Shown piece after piece: positions 26,749 to 35,234 of a stretch of 64,000 nucleotides of DNA. A model generated the notes under the pieces. The model searched no databases and was not told the DNA's origin. It saw only the letters and a list, made by a program, of their open reading frames with translations. How positions within the stretch are numbered: the stretch's first letter is position 1; each line of letters begins with the position of its first letter. Both the position numbers and the translations under genes were made by a program. The stretch comes from Tenacibaculum tangerinum (GTDB lineage Bacteria; Bacteroidota; Bacteroidia; Flavobacteriales; Flavobacteriaceae): the NCBI RefSeq assembly GCF_029853675.1, contig NZ_CP122539.1, positions 2,747,001 to 2,811,000 on the forward strand, read 5' to 3'.

Positions 26749-27520
26749 AATTATAAAATATTGTTTTTTCGATTTAGTAAGAAGTAGATGGAGTTTGGTA
26801 TACTTCAGTTTTTATTTACTGCTGAGTTCTGCTTTATTATTTTTAAATAACGACACCTCTAAAGCAGTCATTTCATTAATGAATATCATTACCGTATTAA
26901 CTCCGTTAATAGGAACCATATTTGGGGTAATGTATTATTACAATTCAAGAGAATTTGTAGAGCTGCTATTATCTCAGCCTATAAAAAGGTCACACATTTT
27001 TATTGGTCAATATTTAGGAGTTGCAATTTCCTTAAGCTTAAGTTTAATTTTAGGTTTGGGAATTCCGTTTTTGCTATACGGTGTAATGCAGGAATCTACC
27101 TCTAATTTTTTGATGTTATTAACGGTTGGAACTTTTTTAACATTCATTTTTGTAGCCTTGGCATACAATATCGCTTTATCGCACGAAAATAAAATCAAAG
27201 GGTTTGGATATGCTATTTTAGTATGGCTATTCATGGCAGTTATTTACGACGGTATATTTCTCATTTCACTCGTAGTATTTCAAGAGTATCCGCTAGACAA
27301 TGCATCGCTTATAGCCACCGCATTCAACCCCATAGATTTATCTAGAATTCTGATTTTACTGAAATTAGATATTTCAGCCTTACTAGGATATACGGGTGCA
27401 ATTTTTAAAAATTTCTTCGGAACCTCACTAGGATTTGTTACATCATTTTTGGTATTGATACTATGGGTAATGATTCCCGTTTTTTTCATATACAAGAAAG
27501 CACAGCGAAAAGATTTTTAA
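26741..27520 (+). CDS. nosY: NosY, ABC transporter permease
   Basis: A 259-residue permease of the ABC-2 type with six predicted membrane helices and the conserved cytoplasmic segment YYNSREFVELLLSQPIKRS (about 67). It pairs with NosF and the periplasmic NosD. It is the last gene of the cluster; 143 bases separate it from DUF2911. Confidence 0.92.
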   Translation: MIKIIKYCFFDLVRSRWSLVYFSFYLLLSSALLFLNNDTSKAVISLMNIITVLTPLIGTIFGVMYYYNSREFVELLLSQPIKRSHIFIGQYLGVAISLSLSLILGLGIPFLLYGVMQESTSNFLMLLTVGTFLTFIFVALAYNIALSHENKIKGFGYAILVWLFMAVIYDGIFLISLVVFQEYPLDNASLIATAFNPIDLSRILILLKLDISALLGYTGAIFKNFFGTSLGFVTSFLVLILWVMIPVFFIYKKAQRKDF

Positions 27521-27663
27521 CTGTAAATACTTAGTTTCCAAAACAAGAAATGGTATAAGCTAAAAAGGAATTTTACCGCCTTTTTGGGTGTAAATTTTAA
27601 TTTTTGTAGAAGTATGCGTAGTTTTGTCGACAAATACTCTAAGTATCAATTAAAAAAAACACC

Positions 27664-28206
27664 ATGAAAAAATCGATTTTATTCATTATTTTCTTAACCA
27701 TGGCATTTGTGTTTTCAAACGAAGCAATGGCTCAAAAATTCCCAAAACTAGACAAAAGCCCTATGGATGCAGCTGCCTACCCAAGCAGCTATAGAATTTC
27801 AGACAAAACAGTAAAAATCATATACAGCCGTCCGCAACTCAAAGGAAGATCGTTAGCAAGGCTAGCTCCAGTAGGAAAAGTATGGAGAACGGGAGCCGAT
27901 GAGGCGGCAGAAATTACGTTTTACAAAGATGTAGTTTTTGGAGGAAAATCAGTAAAAGCAGGAACATATACCCTGTTTACCATTCCGGGAGATAACGAAT
28001 GGACTGTAATTTTGAATTCAGCAAAAAACGTATGGGGTGCTTATTTTTATAAAGAATCGGATGATATTGTACGTGTAAAAGGAACGGTTTCAAAAGCAAA
28101 AGAACCCATCGAAGTTTTTTCTATGGTGTTTGAAGGCGAAGGAGATGATTTTAACATGTACCTAGGGTGGGATGACGTTATAGTTACCATACCAGTTAAA
28201 GGATAA
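27664..28206 (+). CDS. DUF2911 secreted protein
   Basis: A 180-residue exported protein (signal ending AMAQ, about residue 24). It shows the DUF2911 landmarks KIIYSRPQLKGRSL, KVWRTGADEAAEI, KAGTYTLFTIPG and WTVILN. The function of the family is unknown. A -7-like TAGTTTTG (27619-27626) lies 38 bases before the ATG, and a strong terminator follows, so it is probably transcribed alone. Confidence 0.88.
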   Translation: MKKSILFIIFLTMAFVFSNEAMAQKFPKLDKSPMDAAAYPSSYRISDKTVKIIYSRPQLKGRSLARLAPVGKVWRTGADEAAEITFYKDVVFGGKSVKAGTYTLFTIPGDNEWTVILNSAKNVWGAYFYKESDDIVRVKGTVSKAKEPIEVFSMVFEGEGDDFNMYLGWDDVIVTIPVKG

Positions 28207-28223
28207 AAAAGTAAACTTTTAAA

Positions 28224-28255
28224 AAAGCCTTACTTGATTTTTCAGGTAAGGCTTT
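28224..28255. terminator. Bidirectional rho-independent terminator
   Basis: Perfect 10-bp arms AAAGCCTTAC (28224-28233) and GTAAGGCTTT (28246-28255) with a 12-nt loop, between convergent genes. Confidence 0.87.
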
Positions 28256-28271
28256 GTTGTTTCTTTACCCA

Positions 28272-29273
28272 TTAGTCTTTTAGTGAAAACTTTAACTCAA
28301 TAGCATCTTTCATCGTATAAGTAAAAACGATGGAGTTGAATGTAAAAGGTTTTTCAATCTCCATTTCAAGAGCCAGCGTTAAAGACGATTCATTTCTCGT
28401 CAACCAAATATCATTATACACATGAACTTCAGTATCTAAAGCGAAAAAATGATATTGTTCAATGTCGATTGCTTTTGCATCTATTGTTTTTTCAGGAAGT
28501 TGTTCAGGTATCGTATTAGTAGTTTCATAAGCATCCAGTTCCTTTCGTACATCTATAATAACATCTTCCCGCATCACCTTATAATTAGGGTCGTTCACCG
28601 ATGTTAACGAAAACCGTCCTTTAATTAGTACGTTGTTAGGAATAATGGTGGTTGCTTCTGGCAACTGGGGTACTAGGTTAAAAAGAATAGGAACATAGCA
28701 CTCTCTATACAATAAAGCATCTAAAGTTTCACTAAATAGAATATGGTATTTTTCTGCATTCGGAATCGAAAAAGTAACCGCATCAGCTTCATAAAAATCA
28801 GCCACAAAATCAGTTAATTCTAGTTTTTCTATCAACTCTTTAGCATGATGTAAAGATAGTTTGTTAATTTCTAAAAGACTAAACTGAATTTCATTAGGAC
28901 TAAAAAGCTGCGCAACCAACGTCATAAAAGGAGCATACGGACCGCAACCTGCATACAATATATGTATTGTTTCATCGGGGTGATTTTGCTGTTTTTCTTT
29001 AATAGCAGCCACCATTCCTTTTAAAAATTTATGAGTTCTGTTGTAATCCAATAAGCATTGAGCGGCATGGCTTAAACCCAACGCTTTCCCTTTTGCTGTT
29101 GGAACAGCAGCCAAATACTCAACCTTACTATCATAGGCTGTTATTTGGGTAAGTTCCTGAAATTGTTCGTGAATCAAATCTATAGCATCTTTAATTTCCG
29201 ATGGTGCTATAGCACTTTTTAAAAGGATTGAAACTAAATCTTTTAACGATAAAGTGCTCGTGTGTTTATTCAT
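28272..29273 (-). CDS. Putative class I SAM-dependent methyltransferase
   Basis: A 333-residue soluble protein. A helical N-terminus with LGLSHAAQCLLDYNRTHKFL precedes a SAM-binding motif I (IHILYAGCGPYAPF, about 104), an acidic loop (SLLEINKLS) and motif II-like residues (DFYEADAVTF). A beta-rich C-terminus follows, reminiscent of PRMT-type enzymes. The substrate is unknown. It is followed by the shared terminator, so it is transcribed alone. Confidence 0.7.
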   Translation of the reverse strand: MNKHTSTLSLKDLVSILLKSAIAPSEIKDAIDLIHEQFQELTQITAYDSKVEYLAAVPTAKGKALGLSHAAQCLLDYNRTHKFLKGMVAAIKEKQQNHPDETIHILYAGCGPYAPFMTLVAQLFSPNEIQFSLLEINKLSLHHAKELIEKLELTDFVADFYEADAVTFSIPNAEKYHILFSETLDALLYRECYVPILFNLVPQLPEATTIIPNNVLIKGRFSLTSVNDPNYKVMREDVIIDVRKELDAYETTNTIPEQLPEKTIDAKAIDIEQYHFFALDTEVHVYNDIWLTRNESSLTLALEMEIEKPFTFNSIVFTYTMKDAIELKFSLKD

Positions 29274-29518
29274 AAGTAGTTTGGTTAATAATGTATATAT
29301 GGTTGGGTTCTAAGGTATAAAAATAGTCTAAAAAACACCGAATAATAACTCTCTTTTTTAAGAGATATACGTAAGGCTGCATAAAACACACTCATTACCC
29401 AATAATCGTCGTTAGAGGTTTTTTCGTATGTACGAACTATGTAAAAGAATACTTTAACTGCATACAAGTAGTTCGAAGAACTTACAAAATCAAAAAACAA
29501 ACCTTAAAACATACAATT

Positions 29519-30169
29519 ATGTCTACAAGCTACACTACCCTATCTGTTACAAATCAAACTCAAAAATCCGTAGAGGTGTACGTAACCTTTGCCGCTTCGA
29601 ATAGCGCAAATAAATGCTGCCCTTCACCTGTTGGAATCTCAGATTTTAGTTTTTTAACCAAGGTAAATAAACTCATGGCAAAGTTTGAATTAGGAGCAGG
29701 AAAAACACAAGAGTTTGACCCAAAAGGAGCATGCTTTAGTGGCAATATCTGTTTCTATATAGAGCCACAATGTCCTGTATCTGGAGCAGATTTTAATCAC
29801 GGTGCACAAGGAACCAGTATTGCCGAGTTTACCCTTAACCCCAACACCCCATGTGCAGAAGCATTTGATATAAGTTGCGTGAATGGTGTAAATAGCTTTA
29901 TTGCCATGGAAGTAGACAGCGATGGAGGTTGGAATTATGGTCCTAATAAAACACCTATTTCAAGAATTTTTAATAAAGCACTACAGCAAAACTCAGAAAA
30001 CCCGGGAGTATTTCCAGTAAACTGTACCGATTGTATTCAATTGGTAGGAGATAAACCCTGTCCTTCATTACCCTTAGGACCTGCTCAAAAAGAACGTATT
30101 TGTAATATTCAACGCTCAGGAAGAGGAGGAACATTAAAAGTAATTTTAACAGATCCAGACTTGCTATAG
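29519..30169 (+). CDS. Thaumatin-like cysteine-rich protein without signal peptide
   Basis: A 216-residue protein with twelve or so cysteines. FELGAGKTQEFDPKGACFSGNICF and AEAFDISCVNGVNSFIAMEV (about 110-133) recall the thaumatin core (F-x-L-x-x-G-x..., DISLVDGFN); read as weak family resemblance. The N-terminus (MSTSYTTLSV) has no hydrophobic signal, which is odd for a protein likely to form disulfides. A possible start further upstream was not found. It is followed by its own terminator. The function is unknown. Confidence 0.6.
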   Translation: MSTSYTTLSVTNQTQKSVEVYVTFAASNSANKCCPSPVGISDFSFLTKVNKLMAKFELGAGKTQEFDPKGACFSGNICFYIEPQCPVSGADFNHGAQGTSIAEFTLNPNTPCAEAFDISCVNGVNSFIAMEVDSDGGWNYGPNKTPISRIFNKALQQNSENPGVFPVNCTDCIQLVGDKPCPSLPLGPAQKERICNIQRSGRGGTLKVILTDPDLL

Positions 30170-30200
30170 TCTGATGAGTCGAAGAGAAAGAAATTTTTCA

Positions 30201-30232
30201 AACCTTGTAAATTCTACAATTTGCAAGGTTTT
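30201..30232 (+). terminator. Rho-independent terminator after the thaumatin-like gene
   Basis: Stem AACCTTGTAAA with TTTGCAAGGTT (one G-U pair), then seven T residues. Confidence 0.8.
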
Positions 30233-30322
30233 TTTATGTTCGTTGAGGTTATATCAAAAGGATTAAAGCGTTAAACTTTTTACTTACCAACAATAACTGT
30301 AAATTTGCAGCTTCAAAATCAC

Positions 30323-30411
30323 GTCATTGCGAAGTGCTACATTGAGCGTAATCGAAAGGAACACGAAGCAGTCTGTAAGGTTACTTTGTTCGTATCATTT
30401 CTCGTAACGAC
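30323..30411. repeat. MITE/REP-like imperfect palindrome upstream of leuS
   Basis: Terminal arms GTCATTGCGA (30323-30332) and TCGTAACGAC (30402-30411) pair at 8 of 10 positions. The interior contains TTGAGCGTAATCGAA (about 30341-30355), a variant of the REP-like core, and GGAACACGAAGCAGTCTG. It lies in the leuS leader, downstream of a TAAATTTG -7 element (30300-30307). Confidence 0.55.
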
Positions 30412-30428
30412 AGGAATAAATTAAAACA

Positions 30429-33400
30429 ATGCAATACAATCACCGAGAAATAGAAAAAAAGTGGCAAAAGTACTGGGCAGAAAAAGGTACGTTTAAAGCT
30501 GAAAACAATGCTGAGAAACCTAAATATTATGTGTTAGATATGTTTCCGTATCCATCAGGAGCAGGCTTACACGTTGGGCATCCACTCGGTTACATTGCCT
30601 CAGATATCTATGCACGTTACAAGCGTCATAAAGGATTTAATGTATTGCATCCACAAGGATATGATTCTTTCGGATTACCTGCCGAGCAATATGCCATTCA
30701 AACAGGACAACACCCAGCTATTACTACGGAGACGAATATCAAAACCTACCGTCGTCAGTTAGATACTATCGGATTCTCATTCGATTGGTCGCGTGAAGTA
30801 CGTACTTCAGATCCGAACTATTATAAATGGACACAGTGGATTTTTATCCAACTATTCAACTCTTGGTATAATAAAGAAACTGACAAAGCAGAAGACATTT
30901 CAACCTTAATTGCGAAGTTTGAAGCAGTAGGAAATGCAAATGTGAATGCAGTTTCTGATGACGATATTCCTGTTTTTTCTGCGGAAGAATGGCACAACTT
31001 TTCTGAGAAAGAACAACAAGAAATACTGTTACAATACCGTTTAACCTATTTGTCAGATACCGAGGTAAACTGGTGTCCCGCTTTAGGAACCGTATTGGCC
31101 AATGATGAAATTGTAAATGGTGTTTCTGAACGGGGCGGACACCCAGTAGTTCGCAAAAAAATGACCCAATGGTCCATGCGAATTTCTGCCTATGCACAAC
31201 GTTTGTTAGACGGTTTAGAAACGATTGATTGGCCACAGCCCTTAAAAGACTCTCAAATTAACTGGATTGGAAGAAGTCAAGGAGCGATGGTTTCTTTTGA
31301 GGTACCTAATTTGGACGCTGAGCGTAGTCGAAGCGACCAAGATGTGGTTTCGACTACGCTCAACCACCAGATTGATGTATTTACCACACGCCCTGATACT
31401 ATTTTCGGCGTGTCTTTTATGACCTTAGCCCCAGAACACGAATTGGTGGCGAAAATCACGACTCCTGAACAAAAAGAAGCGGTAGAAGCGTATGTAACGG
31501 CAACTGCAAAACGTTCAGAGCGTGATCGTATGGCAGATGTAAAAACGATTTCAGGAGTATTTACAGGAGCGTATGCCTTACACCCATTTACAGGAAAACA
31601 AGTACCTATTTGGATTGGTGATTATGTACTGGCAAGCTACGGTACAGGGGCAGTAATGGCAGTGCCTTGTGGTGACCAACGTGATTATGATTTTGCTAAA
31701 CATTTCGGATTGGAAATTCCGAATATTTTTGAAGGCGTAGATATTTCTGAAGAAGCCTTTGCCGATAAAGAAAAAACCGTCATTGCAAATTCTGATTTCT
31801 TAAACGGACTTCCGTATAAGAAGGCCATGAAAACGGTGATTTATGAATTGGAAAAACGCGGTATTGGCTATGGAAAAATAAACTATCGTTTGCGCGATGC
31901 CGTATTCAGTCGTCAACGCTATTGGGGAGAACCTTTTCCAGTATACTACAAAGACGGAATGCCTCAAATGATTGCTGCCGAACATTTACCAATCAAGTTA
32001 CCAGAAGTAGAAAAATATTTACCTACCGAAGATGGAAAACCACCGTTGGGAAATGCTGAGGTTTGGGCATGGGATGTTGAAAAGAATCAAGTAGTTTCTA
32101 ATGATTTAATAAATCACACTAGTGTGTTTCCACTAGAACTAAACACGATGCCAGGATGGGCGGGAAGTTCTTGGTACTTTAATCGCTATATGGATGCAAA
32201 CAATGAAGGAGAATTTGTAAGCAAGGAAGCGGTGGAGTATTGGAAAGAAGTAGATTTATATATCGGAGGATCGGAACATGCTACAGGACACTTACTATAT
32301 GCACGATTCTGGCAAAAATTCTTGTTTGATAGAGGTTATGTACCTGTAGAAGAGTTTGCAAAAAAACTCATCAACCAAGGAATGATTTTAGGGACAAGTG
32401 CTTTTGTATATAGGGCAGATATAAAACCAATTGTTGCTAGCGATAAAGGAATTGATACTAAAGAAATATTTAATTATGTTATTAAAAGACCAGTTCTAAT
32501 TTCTAAATCAGAAGTAGAGTTGTTAACAATATCAGAAGATTATACTAAGAGGTATCATGATTTGATTAAGGATAAACTTTTGGATGAAATTAATTCCAAA
32601 TTTTCAAACGACTTAAAAGAATCAGAACTATATCTAAAAATAAATCTGAGAAGATGTATACCACTTCGTGTTGATATTTCTTTACTGAAAGGAACAACAG
32701 ATGAATTAGATCTAGAAAAATTTATTAAAGACAAAAAATATGAAGATTATAATAATTCAATTTTCATATTAGAAGATGGTTTTATTGTTGATTCCAATGA
32801 AGATATAATTGATAGTTCATGTAAATACATTGTAGGTCGCGAAGTTGAAAAAATGTCAAAGTCGAAGTATAATGTGGTGAATCCAGATTTGATATGTGAG
32901 CAATATGGTGCAGACAGCCTTAGGCTATTTGAGATGTTCTTAGGGCCCTTAGAGCAAACCAAGCCTTGGAAAACTTCAGGAATTTCAGGCGTGTATTCTT
33001 TCTTAAAGAAATTATGGAAATTATTTACCGATGAAAATGGTATCAACGTTTCAGACGAAGAACCAACTAAAGACGAGTTAAAAACCTTGCATAAAACCAT
33101 TAAGAAAGTAGCAGAAGATATCGAGAACTTCTCGTTCAATACCTCTGTTTCTACCTTTATGATTGCGGTAAATGAGTTAACCGCTTTAAAATGCAACAAA
33201 CGTGCTATTTTAGAACCCTTATTGGTGTTAATTTCTCCGTATGCACCACATATTGCGGAGGAATTATGGAGTCAGCTAGGGCACAGCGAATCAATTGCAA
33301 CTGCAGCGTTTCCAAAATTTGAAGAAAAGCATTTAGTAGAAAGCTCGAAGAATTACCCTATTTCTTTTAATGGTAAAATGCGTTTTACGCTAGAATTACC

Positions 33401-33530
33401 GTTAGATATGAGCAAAGACGATATTGAAAAAACGGTGATGGCACACGAAAAAACACAGGCACAGTTACAAGGACGTACCCCTAAAAAGGTGATTATTGTT
33501 CCAGGAAGAATTATTAATATTGTAGGATAA
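30429..33530 (+). CDS. leuS: Leucyl-tRNA synthetase with two unusual insertions
   Basis: A 1033-residue class I synthetase. HIGH is HVGH (about 48-51), the CP1 editing domain spans about 280-480 (TTRPDT, then GTGAVMAVPCGDQRDYDF), and KMSKS is at about 807. It charges tRNA-Leu. Two oddities: about 20 residues (ERSRSDQDVVSTTLNHQ) at the head of CP1 are encoded by a perfect REP-like palindrome, and about 150 residues separate GTSAFVYR (about 655) from EVEKMSKS, roughly twice what I recall for Flavobacteriaceae. Both remain in frame, so the enzyme is presumably active. A REP/MITE-like element lies in the leader. Confidence 0.96.
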   Translation: MQYNHREIEKKWQKYWAEKGTFKAENNAEKPKYYVLDMFPYPSGAGLHVGHPLGYIASDIYARYKRHKGFNVLHPQGYDSFGLPAEQYAIQTGQHPAITTETNIKTYRRQLDTIGFSFDWSREVRTSDPNYYKWTQWIFIQLFNSWYNKETDKAEDISTLIAKFEAVGNANVNAVSDDDIPVFSAEEWHNFSEKEQQEILLQYRLTYLSDTEVNWCPALGTVLANDEIVNGVSERGGHPVVRKKMTQWSMRISAYAQRLLDGLETIDWPQPLKDSQINWIGRSQGAMVSFEVPNLDAERSRSDQDVVSTTLNHQIDVFTTRPDTIFGVSFMTLAPEHELVAKITTPEQKEAVEAYVTATAKRSERDRMADVKTISGVFTGAYALHPFTGKQVPIWIGDYVLASYGTGAVMAVPCGDQRDYDFAKHFGLEIPNIFEGVDISEEAFADKEKTVIANSDFLNGLPYKKAMKTVIYELEKRGIGYGKINYRLRDAVFSRQRYWGEPFPVYYKDGMPQMIAAEHLPIKLPEVEKYLPTEDGKPPLGNAEVWAWDVEKNQVVSNDLINHTSVFPLELNTMPGWAGSSWYFNRYMDANNEGEFVSKEAVEYWKEVDLYIGGSEHATGHLLYARFWQKFLFDRGYVPVEEFAKKLINQGMILGTSAFVYRADIKPIVASDKGIDTKEIFNYVIKRPVLISKSEVELLTISEDYTKRYHDLIKDKLLDEINSKFSNDLKESELYLKINLRRCIPLRVDISLLKGTTDELDLEKFIKDKKYEDYNNSIFILEDGFIVDSNEDIIDSSCKYIVGREVEKMSKSKYNVVNPDLICEQYGADSLRLFEMFLGPLEQTKPWKTSGISGVYSFLKKLWKLFTDENGINVSDEEPTKDELKTLHKTIKKVAEDIENFSFNTSVSTFMIAVNELTALKCNKRAILEPLLVLISPYAPHIAEELWSQLGHSESIATAAFPKFEEKHLVESSKNYPISFNGKMRFTLELPLDMSKDDIEKTVMAHEKTQAQLQGRTPKKVIIVPGRIINIVG
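31319..31362. repeat. Perfect REP-like palindrome inside leuS
   Basis: Arms TGAGCGTAGTCGAA (31319-31332) and TTCGACTACGCTCA (31349-31362) are exactly complementary over 14 bp with a 16-nt loop. They lie in frame in leuS and match single arms at 3208, 10319 and 30341. Confidence 0.75.
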
Positions 33531-33550
33531 AACGTACATTATAAATAGTG

Positions 33551-33586
33551 AAAATCCACACGCAATTAATTTGTTTGTGGATTTTT
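33551..33586 (+). terminator. Rho-independent terminator after leuS
   Basis: Arms AAAATCCACA (33551-33560) and TGTGGATTTT (33576-33585), 15-nt loop, then T. Confidence 0.78.
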
Positions 33587-33635
33587 ATTTTTAAACTAAA
33601 TTAGCTCACTGTAAAACACGTTAAATTTTCATCGA

Positions 33636-34088
33636 ATGAAAAAGATTTTTAAAATTAGCTATGCCGTTTTAGTATGTTTAACCTTGGTAATGAGTAGTTG
33701 TTCTGATAGTGATAAAGATATCTCAGGAATTGCCAATACAGAGTTATCAGGAACAGTGCAAGGACAAAGGTTTGAAGCTAAAGGAGGAAAAGCATTCCCC
33801 TCTGGGAATAATGAAGTTTCAGTACATATTACGAATATAGCGGCTGACTGTAGTTCTGATATTTTCGATTACGATCTAGAAATTTCAACCTATGTGAGTA
33901 CAGCGCTTGGTATTTACAACGATGTAAATGTAGTGTTTCGTAAGAAAGGAGTTACTCCTTTAAACTACTTCAATGGAACTGTTGAACTCGTACGAATTAC
34001 AGATACCGAACTTACCGTAAAAATAAAAGCAATTTCCTCTGCTGATAACGAGGTAGAAGGCTTTTTTACAGTTCCTTATTGTCAGTAA
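33636..34088 (+). CDS. Small lipoprotein of unknown function
   Basis: A 150-residue lipoprotein (lipobox MSSC, about Cys22) with an Asp/Ser linker (SDSDKDIS) and a beta-rich mature domain with two cysteines (AADCSSD and the C-terminal PYCQ) that may form a disulfide. I do not recognise the family. It is flanked by terminators on both sides and is probably transcribed alone. Confidence 0.75.
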   Translation: MKKIFKISYAVLVCLTLVMSSCSDSDKDISGIANTELSGTVQGQRFEAKGGKAFPSGNNEVSVHITNIAADCSSDIFDYDLEISTYVSTALGIYNDVNVVFRKKGVTPLNYFNGTVELVRITDTELTVKIKAISSADNEVEGFFTVPYCQ

Positions 34089-34106
34089 TAAAATACATGT
34101 AATATT

Positions 34107-34140
34107 AAAATACTTTTACGACTTGATGTAAAAGTATTTT
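34107..34140 (+). terminator. Rho-independent terminator
   Basis: Perfect 13-bp arms AAAATACTTTTAC (34107-34119) and GTAAAAGTATTTT (34128-34140) with an 8-nt loop, followed by T residues. Confidence 0.85.
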
Positions 34141-34198
34141 TTATGGTTCAAAATTGAAAACAAAACTTTTCTCAAATTCGCTTTCCAAAATATAATAA

Positions 34199-35155
34199 AT
34201 GAAAAAAGTATCTTTTGGTAGTACATGGCTTTTTACAATCATACCTATCGGAATTTTTGTTTTTGTAGTCATACCTCAACTGCAAAACACGTATAGTTCA
34301 TTCCAGCATAGAAAAACAGCGATGCAGCAAAGTGTACGAGAATTAGATTCGCTGAAACAGCTTCCCAACCCCACAAGAAAAGACTTGAATACGATAAAGC
34401 GTCTTGAAATTACCGTTCCAATCCATCAATTAGGTATCAAAAAAGAGCAATACACGTATTATAAAACTGGCGGTATGCTAGCGGTGTTGGCTTTTATGTT
34501 TACAGGAATGTTTGGGGCTAGTTATTGGGCGCAAAAAAAGAAAAAATCGCCAAAAAACAAACAGATAGAATTTACTTTTGACGATTATACAACCGATGCT
34601 ATTGGGCAACATCTTTCTTGGAATGCTATGAAGAGTTCGGGAAGTAATTTTTTAAGTGAACGCTTGCGAAAAACGGCTTTTGGATATAAAATCACCTCTA
34701 GTTCTTATCTGAAATTCGTAGCATGGAGTTTCTTTTTAATGGGTTTAAATTATGTGGTTTGGTCTTTTATAGCTTTTTTTGATTTTTCAAAAGAACCGTT
34801 AACATTTATGGAAGGAGGAAAACTCTTTTTTACATCTGGAGGTCCTTTTTTACTGGTAGGCGCCTTTTTATTAGTGTCTTTCGGAGCAAAAGTATATGTC
34901 AACACTAAAAAGAGAAAAATTATAGTTGAAAACAAGGTAATTCCCTTTCAGCAAGCATACGCATTGCAAGTATTATCAAAATTTGTGGAGGGAAATACAT
35001 CGGGAAGTTACTACTGTTACGAAGTAAATTTGGTCACGCAACAAGGAGAGCGTTACAATTTATTAAATCACGGAGACAAAGAGTACTTGCTAAGCGATAT
35101 GGTTACCATAAGTAGGTGTTTAAAAGTACCTGTTTGGAATAACGGAGTGACGTAA
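34199..35155 (+). CDS. Membrane protein of unknown function
   Basis: A 318-residue protein with helices at about 9-28, 92-110, 180-202 and 212-235. A coiled segment (about 33-75) lies outside the membrane between helices 1 and 2, and a cytoplasmic C-terminal domain (about 240-318, KKRKIIVENKVIPFQQAYALQVL) resembles PH-like membrane domains. Nothing enzymatic was seen. A standalone gene, 80 bases before the acetyltransferase-like gene. Confidence 0.72.
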   Translation: MKKVSFGSTWLFTIIPIGIFVFVVIPQLQNTYSSFQHRKTAMQQSVRELDSLKQLPNPTRKDLNTIKRLEITVPIHQLGIKKEQYTYYKTGGMLAVLAFMFTGMFGASYWAQKKKKSPKNKQIEFTFDDYTTDAIGQHLSWNAMKSSGSNFLSERLRKTAFGYKITSSSYLKFVAWSFFLMGLNYVVWSFIAFFDFSKEPLTFMEGGKLFFTSGGPFLLVGAFLLVSFGAKVYVNTKKRKIIVENKVIPFQQAYALQVLSKFVEGNTSGSYYCYEVNLVTQQGERYNLLNHGDKEYLLSDMVTISRCLKVPVWNNGVT

Positions 35156-35234
35156 AATAGATTCGTAGTGTATTTGCCAAACTTTTACTAATTTAGGCGC
35201 AAATCGTAAAAGCTGTTATTATTTTATCGTATAA

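Noticed and set aside
29468..29484. Small dyad GTAGTTC-GAA-GAACTTAC upstream of the thaumatin-like gene
   Set aside because: Too short, and seen once only, so it cannot be told from chance.
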